Assembly: GCF_026626665.1 (NCBI RefSeq)
Contig: NZ_JAPNKE010000002.1
Span: forward strand, 10,436,001 to 10,500,000
Length of the DNA stretch: 64,000 nt
Source: Nannocystis pusilla
Lineage (GTDB): Bacteria > Myxococcota_A > Polyangia > Nannocystales > Nannocystaceae
Direction of reading: 5' to 3'
A model generated the notes under the pieces. It was not told where the DNA came from, did not search any database, and was given only the letters and a program-made list of their open reading frames with translations. A program made the position numbers and the translations under genes. How positions within the stretch are numbered: the stretch's first letter is position 1; the number at the start of each line of letters is the position of its first letter. This document shows, piece by piece, positions 57,856-64,000 of this stretch.

Positions 57856-60578
57856 TGCAGCGACGAACCCAGGCGGCGCTCGCGGGCCTGGTCGTCGCCC
57901 TCGCGGCCACCGGCGGGCTGCTCCTGCGCGGCGGCTGCGGGCGCGAGGCGGGCGAGGCGGGCGAGGCGTCGGGTGGCCCCGACGAGCCGCCCGGCGAGGC
58001 GACCGCGGCCCCGGCCGAGGCCGCCCCGCCCGCGCGCGTCCGCGGCAAGGTGATGGTCGAGGTCGGCGGAGCCCTCGCCGCGCCGCCGGATACACCTGAT
58101 CCGAAGGACATGGCCGATGGGACCGGTCCTGACGGCTATGACCCTTCGGCCCTGGACAAAGAGCCAGGTGCCGACGGGCCGCCGGTGCCGCTGGCAGCGC
58201 CGCGCGAGTGCAAGGCGCGGGCGTGGCGCGGCGGGTTCCTGCTGGCCGAGGCGAGCTGCGACGCCGAGGGGATGTTCGTGCTCGACCTGGCGCTGCCGGC
58301 CGGGCCGGCGGCGGCGGTGACGGTCGAGGCGCTGGTGCCGGGCCACCTGCGCGGGGTGCTGACGGCGCCGGCGCAGGCGGGCACCGAGGCGGTGCTGCCG
58401 ACGCTGGCGCTCGGGCCGGCGTCCTGGCTCAAGGGACAGGTGATCGATCGCCGCGGCCAGCCGGTGACGGGCGTGCGGATCGAGGCGGCGCCGCTGCCGG
58501 GGCTCGGCGAGCCGGAGCCGTGGCGGGTCGACAGCGACGCGGCCGGGGCCTTCGTGCTCGACACGGTGCCGAGCGGGCCGCTGCGCCTGCGCGCGACCGG
58601 GCAAGGCCTGGCGCTGTCGGTGGTCGAGGCGTTCGCGCCGGAGGCCGGGGTGGTGATCGTGGTCGACTCGCTGCAGGACCTGAGCGGCGCGGTGGTCGGC
58701 GATCCCGCGCTGGTGAGCCGCGCGCAGGTGCGGCTCGAGGGCTCGTCGCTGTGGCCGCCGATCGTGCAGCCGGCCGGCAAGGCGGGCGAGTTCCTGTTCT
58801 CGGACCTGGTCGACGGGGTCTACGGCCTGGTCGCGCAGGTGCGGGCCGACAGGCCGGGCGAGCAGGAGTACGCCTCGATCCCGCTCGAGAACCTGAGCCC
58901 GGGCGCGCACGTCAGCCTGGCGCTGATCGCCGCCCAGCGCGTGCCGGTGCAGGTCGTCAGCCCCGACGGCTCGCCGGTGCCGCGCGCCCGCGTGACCCTC
59001 GGCTACGCCAGCGTCGGCCTGCTGCAGCAGATCGCCGAGGCCGACGACGCCGGTTTGGCCGACCTCGGCCCGGTGGTGCCCGGTCCGTATGTGGTGCGCG
59101 CCGACGCCGACGGCTACCTGCCCTCGGAGTCGGTGGCGGTCGACGTCGGCAAGGAGGTGGGGGCGCGGCAGACGTTGACGCTGGTGCGCCCGGGGCGGAT
59201 CGCCGGCACGGTGATCGACGACGACGGACGACCTGTCCCCGAGGCCAGCATCGTGGTCGACGCCGACACGCTCTACAGCCCCGGCGAGGCGATGATCCGC
59301 GCGCGCACGTTCAGCGCGCTGCAGCGCGGCGGCAGCCTCGGGGTCACGCGCGGGGCGGTCCCGCCGATCCCGCTGGTCGGCGACGACGAGGCCGTCGGCA
59401 CCTGGGCCGAGACCGACGAGCGCGGCGACTTCTCGCTCGACACGCTGATGCCCGGCCGCTACCGCCTGCACGCGGTGCACGGCGACCACGCCGGCTCGGC
59501 GACGGTGATCGTCGACCTCAGCCCGGGCGAGCGCGAGGACGGGGTGGTGCTGACGCTCGGCCACGGGGTGCCGCTCGGCGGGCGCGTGCTCGACGGCAAC
59601 CGCCAGCCGATCGCCGGCGCGCGCATCGAGCTGGCCGACGGCTCGGAGGTGACGAGCGACGGCTTCGGCATGTGGAGCGCGGGCCACCGCCGCGGCAAGC
59701 AGAAGATCATCATCCGCGCCGCGGGGATGGTGCCGGCGGTGGTCGAGGTCGACCTCGAGGGCCGGCCGACGTCGATCGAGCAGATCTTGCAACCAGCCGA
59801 GGGCGGGCTCGAGGGCCGGGTGCGCGACGGCAACGACCAGCCGATCGCCGGCGTGCGCGTGACGCTGCTGCCGGCGGGCGAGCTCGCGCCGACCGAGGTG
59901 ACGTACACCGACGCGCGCGGGCTGTTCGAGCTGTCGCGCCTGGTCCCGGGGACAGCCACGCTCGAGCTCGACCACCCGGACTACGGGCCGGCGAGCAAGC
60001 GCGTGAAGATCGGCAAGACCAGCCGCGGCGAGGCGCCGGTCGAGCTCGCGCTGGCGCGCGGCTGGTCGCTCGAGGTCGTCGTCCGCGCGACCGGCAGCGG
60101 CGACCCGATCGCCGGCGCGCGCGTCGAGGTCGACGGCCAGGTGTGGGCCGCCGACGAGGCCGGCGAGGTGCGGGCCGCCCGGCTGGCGCGCGAGCGGGTG
60201 CGGGTGCGCGTCGAGGCGCCCGGCTGGGTCAGCGCGTCGACCTCGTTCGCGCGGCCGGCGGGCGGCGCCCCGGGCACGCTGGTGGTCGACCTCGAGGAGG
60301 CGGCCGGGCTCGACGGCGAGGTCACCGACGAGCGCGGCGAGCCGGTCGCGGGCGCGCGCCTCTACGTGCGCACGCGCGACGGCAACACCGTGCTCGCCGA
60401 GACGACCACCGACACCGAGGGGCGCTGGTCGGTCGAGGGGTTGCCCGAGGGCGACGTGACGGTCGAGGCGATCCCACCGCCGGGGCTCGCCGAGCTGCTG
60501 GCACCCGTGACTTTACAGACCGACGTCCGCCGCGGCCACGTGACCCGCGAGGTTGACCTGCGCTTCGATCGGCTATGA
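57855..60578 (+). CDS. Large secreted protein with repeated carboxypeptidase-regulatory-like domains
   Basis: 907 residues. An N-terminal helix (ALAGLVVALAATGGLLLRGG) anchors or exports it; a linker of about 60 residues contains DPKDMADGTGPDG from a palindrome copy (58100-58125). At least seven beta-sandwich modules follow, each with G.V.D..G.P..GA: GQVIDRRGQPVTGVRIEA, GTVIDDDGRPVPEASIVV, GRVLDGNRQPIAGARIELA, GRVRDGNDQPIAGVRVTLL and GEVTDERGEPVAGARLYV are examples. Such modules are found in outer-membrane or surface proteins of myxobacteria and Bacteroidota. The frame is intact over 2.7 kb. Function unknown; coupling to ridA is probably accidental. Confidence 0.75.
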   Translation: MQRRTQAALAGLVVALAATGGLLLRGGCGREAGEAGEASGGPDEPPGEATAAPAEAAPPARVRGKVMVEVGGALAAPPDTPDPKDMADGTGPDGYDPSALDKEPGADGPPVPLAAPRECKARAWRGGFLLAEASCDAEGMFVLDLALPAGPAAAVTVEALVPGHLRGVLTAPAQAGTEAVLPTLALGPASWLKGQVIDRRGQPVTGVRIEAAPLPGLGEPEPWRVDSDAAGAFVLDTVPSGPLRLRATGQGLALSVVEAFAPEAGVVIVVDSLQDLSGAVVGDPALVSRAQVRLEGSSLWPPIVQPAGKAGEFLFSDLVDGVYGLVAQVRADRPGEQEYASIPLENLSPGAHVSLALIAAQRVPVQVVSPDGSPVPRARVTLGYASVGLLQQIAEADDAGLADLGPVVPGPYVVRADADGYLPSESVAVDVGKEVGARQTLTLVRPGRIAGTVIDDDGRPVPEASIVVDADTLYSPGEAMIRARTFSALQRGGSLGVTRGAVPPIPLVGDDEAVGTWAETDERGDFSLDTLMPGRYRLHAVHGDHAGSATVIVDLSPGEREDGVVLTLGHGVPLGGRVLDGNRQPIAGARIELADGSEVTSDGFGMWSAGHRRGKQKIIIRAAGMVPAVVEVDLEGRPTSIEQILQPAEGGLEGRVRDGNDQPIAGVRVTLLPAGELAPTEVTYTDARGLFELSRLVPGTATLELDHPDYGPASKRVKIGKTSRGEAPVELALARGWSLEVVVRATGSGDPIAGARVEVDGQVWAADEAGEVRAARLARERVRVRVEAPGWVSASTSFARPAGGAPGTLVVDLEEAAGLDGEVTDERGEPVAGARLYVRTRDGNTVLAETTTDTEGRWSVEGLPEGDVTVEAIPPPGLAELLAPVTLQTDVRRGHVTREVDLRFDRL

Positions 60579-60588
60579 TTCGCGCGCC

Positions 60589-61137
60589 ATGACCATTCGT
60601 TCGCCGCGTTACGCGCTGCTGGTGCTCGGTCTCGCTGCCGCCTGCGGAGGCGACCAGAAGAAGCCGGCGGGTCCCGATGCCAAGAGCCCCGAGGTCAAGC
60701 CGGCCGCCGAGGCCGCGAAGCCGGCCGAACCGGCCAAGACCGCCGACGCCGCCCCGGCCGGCGACAAGGTCAAGCTCGTCGACGGCCCCGGCGACGACCG
60801 CTTCGCCCTCCGCATCACGCCGCCCGCCGACGCCGCCGTCGGCCGCGAGGGCGTGATCACCGTCGCGGCCGTGCCGCAGGGCCCCTGGCACATCAACCTC
60901 GACTTCCCGACCAAGCTCGCGCTGTCGGCGCCCGAGGGCGTCACCCTGGCGAAGGCCGACCTGGCGAAGGCCGACGCCGCCAAGCTCGACGAGAAGAGCG
61001 CGGAATTCGCCGTGAAGTTCACGCCCACTTCGGCCGGAGACAAGGCGTTCACGGGCGAGTTCAAGTTCGCCGTGTGCCAGGACGAGGCCTGCTCGCCGGT
61101 CACCCAGAAGGTCGACTTCAAGGTCGCCGTGAAGTAG
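60589..61137 (+). CDS. Lipoprotein with DsbD-like N-terminal-type domain
   Basis: 182 residues. Signal peptide MTIRSPRYALLVLGLAAAC, Lys/Ala/Pro-rich linker (residues 22-62), then an immunoglobulin-like domain: GVITVAAVPQGPWHINLDFP, FAVKFTPTSAGDKAFTGEFK and the pair of cysteines in AVCQDEACSPV. This resembles the thiol-carrying N-terminal domain of DsbD-type proteins, but the likeness is weak. It lies 10 bases after the stop of the large repeat protein, so it is likely co-transcribed. Confidence 0.65.
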   Translation: MTIRSPRYALLVLGLAAACGGDQKKPAGPDAKSPEVKPAAEAAKPAEPAKTADAAPAGDKVKLVDGPGDDRFALRITPPADAAVGREGVITVAAVPQGPWHINLDFPTKLALSAPEGVTLAKADLAKADAAKLDEKSAEFAVKFTPTSAGDKAFTGEFKFAVCQDEACSPVTQKVDFKVAVK

Positions 61138-61267
61138 CGCGCGCCCCGCGAACATTGTTCGCGGGGGTCGGCCTCGCGCCCCCGTCGCCCCGGCTTTTGC
61201 CGAGCGCGGCGAGCTCGATTACCATGGGGCTTCTCGTCACCGCGAAGTGACGCGAACGGAGGCAGCG

Positions 61268-63607
61268 ATGGACGAGCCAGTGAGCGCCAAGACGAGGATC
61301 GAGGCGCTGGCGGCCGCGGTCGCCCAGGAGTTCGAGAGCACCCGGCGGGTGCTCAGCTTCGAGGAGTGGTTCGAGCTGCTGTGCGATCAGCCGCACGTCC
61401 ACGCGCGCAACGCCGCCCAGTACCTGCGCGATTGCTTCGAATTCTACGGCCGCAGGGACGTGCGGATCCCCAGCGGCAAGGTCGCGCGCTTCAAGCTGTT
61501 CGACTGCGAGTTCGACGGCGGCTCGGGCCGCCTGGTCGGCCAGGAACCGGCCCAGAACGCCTTCTACGAGGCGCTCGACAGCTTCGTCCGGATCGGCCGG
61601 GTCAACAAGCTGCTCTTGCTGCACGGGCCCAACGGCTCGGCCAAGACGACCTTCCTCGACGCGGTGATGCGCGCGCTCGAGGCGTACTCCGAGACCGACG
61701 GCGGGGCGCTGTATCGCTTCTCGTGGGTGTTCCCGAGCAAGAGCTCGAAGAGCGGGGGCATCGGGTTCGGCAGCGGGCCGTGGAGCTCGGGGATCGGTGA
61801 GGCGACGTTCGCCAAGCTCGGCGCCGAGGCGATCGACGCCAAGCTGAGCGACGAGAACAAGGACCCGCCGCTCTACCTGATCCCGGTGGCGGAGCGGGCG
61901 GCGCTGCTGCAGTCGCAGCTGCAGGGGGCCCAGGCGCGTGAGCCGAAGGACGCTCGGCTCGAGCACTTCGTCGTCAGCGAGACGGCGCTGCGCGGCGACC
62001 TGTCGCAGCGCAACCGGCGGATCTTCGACGCCCTGCTCAACATCTACCAGGGCGACCTGCGCAAGGTGTACCAGCACGTGCAGGTCGAGCGGCTGTTCCT
62101 CAGCCGGCAGTACCGCAGCGGGCTCGTCACCGTCGAGCCGAAGCAGACCGCCGACGCGCGCAGCTTCCCGGTCACCGGCGACCGCGCCTACGCCAGCTTG
62201 CCGCCGGCCGTCGGCGGGCAGGTGCTGTTCGCCTGTCAGGGCGACCTGGTCGACGCCAACCGCGGGCTCATCAACTTCAGCGACCTGCTGAAGCGGCCGT
62301 ACGAGCACTACAAGTACCTGCTGACGGCCACCGAGTCGGGCCAGGTCGCGCTCGAGCACGTGGTGCTGGCGCTCGACGTGGTGTTCGGCGGCTCGGCCAA
62401 CGACCTCAACCTGCTCGAGTTCCGCGCGCTGCGCTCGGGCGAGTACCAGAGCCTGCGCGGGCGGCTGGAGCTGATCCCGGTGCCGTACCTGCTCGACTAC
62501 CGGGTCGAGCGCAAGGTCTACCAGGAGCAGGTCGGCGACGTGCTGCGCGGCATCCACATCGCCCCGCACGTGCCGCGGATCCTCGCGCTGTGGGGCGTGA
62601 TGACGCGGCTGCGCCCGCCCAACGCGGCCGAGTACTCGCCCAAGCTGCAGGCGGTGCTGTCGCGCCTCGGGCCGCTCGACAAGGCCGACCTCTACGCCTA
62701 CGGCCGCGTGCCCGCCGGCCTCACCAGCGACGAGGCCCGCGAGCTGCTGCTGGCGGTCCCGCAGATGCATCAGGAGCGGTTCCCCCAGGCGGTCGTGCGC
62801 GCCGAGGGGGCCGAGCACCTGCTCGGCGACTACGAGGGCAGCTTCGGCGCCTCGGTCCGCGACCTCAAGCGCGTGCTGCTGGCGGCCGCCAGCGAGCCGG
62901 GCACCACCTGCGTCACCGTGCCGCGGCTGTTCAAGGAGCTGCGCAAGTTCATGGGCGACGCGCTCAACCACCGCTGGATGCTGCTGCCCAAGGCGGCGAG
63001 CGGGTTCCACCTGCTCGACGGCGAGGGCAGCATCACCGCCGCGGCCTGGAACTACTGGCTCAGCGCGTCCGACTGGGAGGTCCGCGAGGCGATGGGCCTG
63101 GTCGACGAGGCCCGCTACCTCGAGGTCTTCAAGAAGTACGTGGTCCACGTCAAGCACGCGGTCAAGCGCGAGAAGATGTTCGACCCCGTCACCGGCAACC
63201 TGCGCGACCCCGACGAGAAGTTCATGCAGGGGCTCGAGAAGACGATGGACCCGAAGGCGGGCCCGCACTTCCGCACCGACCTGCTGTCGCGGATCGGCGC
63301 GTGGGCGCTGAGCCACCCCGACGAGGAGCCGGCCTACGCCGAGATCTTCGCCGACTACTTCTACCGCCTGCGCGACGATTACTATCGCCAGCAGAAGGGC
63401 GTGGTGGCCCGCGGGATCCAGCGCATGCTCGAGCTGCTCGCCGACGACCGCCGGGCCGACAACCCGCTCGCCCCGCAAGAGGAGCAGGTGGCCCGCCGGG
63501 CGCTCGAGATCCTGCTCGGCGGTCACGACGGCGGGATCAAGCGGGAGCGTCACACCCGCGAGACGCTGCGCGAGACGCTCGTGCAGCTGTCGAAGGCGCG
63601 CTACTGA
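61268..63607 (+). CDS. prkA: PrkA-type AAA+ serine protein kinase
   Basis: 779 residues. N-terminal PrkA AAA+ domain with Walker A LLLLHGPNGSAKTTFLDAVM near residue 120, a GQEPAQNAF box before it, and a long C-terminal PrkA domain (VARGIQRMLELLADD near the end). PrkA/YeaG proteins act in starvation and stress; reports differ on whether they act as kinase or AAA+ protease. The frame is intact and codon use is typical. ATG at 61268 has GGAGG seven bases upstream. A related SpoVR-like partner is often nearby, but none is in the window. Confidence 0.93.
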   Translation: MDEPVSAKTRIEALAAAVAQEFESTRRVLSFEEWFELLCDQPHVHARNAAQYLRDCFEFYGRRDVRIPSGKVARFKLFDCEFDGGSGRLVGQEPAQNAFYEALDSFVRIGRVNKLLLLHGPNGSAKTTFLDAVMRALEAYSETDGGALYRFSWVFPSKSSKSGGIGFGSGPWSSGIGEATFAKLGAEAIDAKLSDENKDPPLYLIPVAERAALLQSQLQGAQAREPKDARLEHFVVSETALRGDLSQRNRRIFDALLNIYQGDLRKVYQHVQVERLFLSRQYRSGLVTVEPKQTADARSFPVTGDRAYASLPPAVGGQVLFACQGDLVDANRGLINFSDLLKRPYEHYKYLLTATESGQVALEHVVLALDVVFGGSANDLNLLEFRALRSGEYQSLRGRLELIPVPYLLDYRVERKVYQEQVGDVLRGIHIAPHVPRILALWGVMTRLRPPNAAEYSPKLQAVLSRLGPLDKADLYAYGRVPAGLTSDEARELLLAVPQMHQERFPQAVVRAEGAEHLLGDYEGSFGASVRDLKRVLLAAASEPGTTCVTVPRLFKELRKFMGDALNHRWMLLPKAASGFHLLDGEGSITAAAWNYWLSASDWEVREAMGLVDEARYLEVFKKYVVHVKHAVKREKMFDPVTGNLRDPDEKFMQGLEKTMDPKAGPHFRTDLLSRIGAWALSHPDEEPAYAEIFADYFYRLRDDYYRQQKGVVARGIQRMLELLADDRRADNPLAPQEEQVARRALEILLGGHDGGIKRERHTRETLRETLVQLSKARY

Positions 63608-64000
63608 CGAGCTGCGCGAGCGGCCCGCGCGGTCCGAGAGGCGGCGCGGGCCGGTGGGTCGCGAGCGACTCGCCCCATTCGTCGGGGGGCGCACCGGTAC
63701 GCGGGGCGAGGTCACGAGCTGCGCGAGCGGGTCGTGCGGCGCTTCAGGGCGCGCATCGGACGGCACGGGCCGAGCTCGCGAGCTGCGCGGCCGGGCAGCG
63801 CTTCAGGGCGCCTCGGACGACGCAGGGAGAGGTAGCGAGCCGCGCGGGCCGTGCAGCGCTTCGGGGCGCGCACCGGACGACGCAGGGAGAGGTCACGAGC
63901 TGCGCTCGCGCTGATGCAGCTCGCGCTGGCGCGTCGGACCCCGCGAGCCGCTCGTGGGGCGCTTCAGGACGCGCCTCGGACGGCGCGGGCGGGGCAGTCA
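63605..64000. repeat. Tandem repeat of about 60 bp after prkA
   Basis: About five imperfect units with GAGCTGCGCGAGCGGG, GCGCTTCAGGGCGCGC and CGGACGACGCAGGGAGAGGT. It starts at the prkA stop and runs to the window edge. No gene is seen in it. Confidence 0.8.

Overview
The window is a GC-rich (about 70% by eye) chromosomal segment that looks like a myxobacterium (Myxococcota), most likely a Nannocystineae relative. The reasons are the many lipoproteins with a Ser/Thr/Pro-rich linker straight after the lipobox, a MopE-like Asp-rich motif, an FHA/AAA+ regulator without the GAFTGA loop, a Myxococcales-type sigma-70 remnant, an AgmX/TonB-C-like protein and two Uma2 proteins. The genus is inference. 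No rRNA, tRNA, CRISPR array, phage or complete insertion sequence was recognised.

Layout. 1-11.2 kb: OPT transporter (cut by the window edge), Na+/Ca2+ exchanger, coiled-coil lipoprotein, ECF sigma factor overlapping a membrane-anchored beta-lactamase-fold protein, small secreted protein, degenerate HNH protein, PhyH oxygenase, DUF1963 protein, SulP permease. 11.2-20 kb: minisatellite, lipoproteins (one with a C-type lectin domain), sigma-factor remnant, a tightly overlapping Yip1-thioredoxin/lipoprotein/DUF6939-like operon, Uma2 protein, coaX. 20-31 kb: DUF2254-like membrane protein, beta-propeller lipoprotein, two paralogous secreted Cys-rich poly-Asp proteins, FHA/AAA+ regulator, ceramidase-like lipoprotein. 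31-39 kb: AraC regulator, thioredoxin-reductase-like protein, ArnT-like glycosyltransferase, lipoprotein, and a lower-GC ATPase/TOPRIM-like pair resembling a defence module. 39-50 kb: Lhr-type helicase, second Uma2 protein, carotenoid genes crtI-crtB, HAD hydrolase, lipoprotein methyltransferase, EI24-like protein. 50-64 kb: second ArnT-like glycosyltransferase with a PA14 protein, Fe-alcohol dehydrogenase with an ABM monooxygenase, lipoprotein cyclophilin, rpsT, ridA with a large carboxypeptidase-regulatory-repeat protein, a lipoprotein, and the PrkA kinase.

Two features run through the whole window. First, a dispersed family of short palindromes built from the half-site GGACATG (full form like ATGTCC-TTCG-GGACAT), folding into hairpins with UUCG, GNRA-like or other tetraloops. 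They lie between genes, often just after stop codons or between convergent genes where they can act as terminators, and they also lie in frame inside many proteins, where they encode peptides such as GHVPKDMS. In one glycosyltransferase they form an array of about 90 residues. This behaviour recalls Rickettsia palindromic elements and Neisseria/Pasteurellaceae uptake sequences, and it is the strongest candidate here for something undescribed. Second, about 20 single-base frameshifts, mostly losses from short C or G runs, break otherwise well-conserved genes. That pattern points to sequencing error rather than decay, so broken genes are annotated here as single loci. Several intergenic stretches also hold 40-70 bp tandem repeats.
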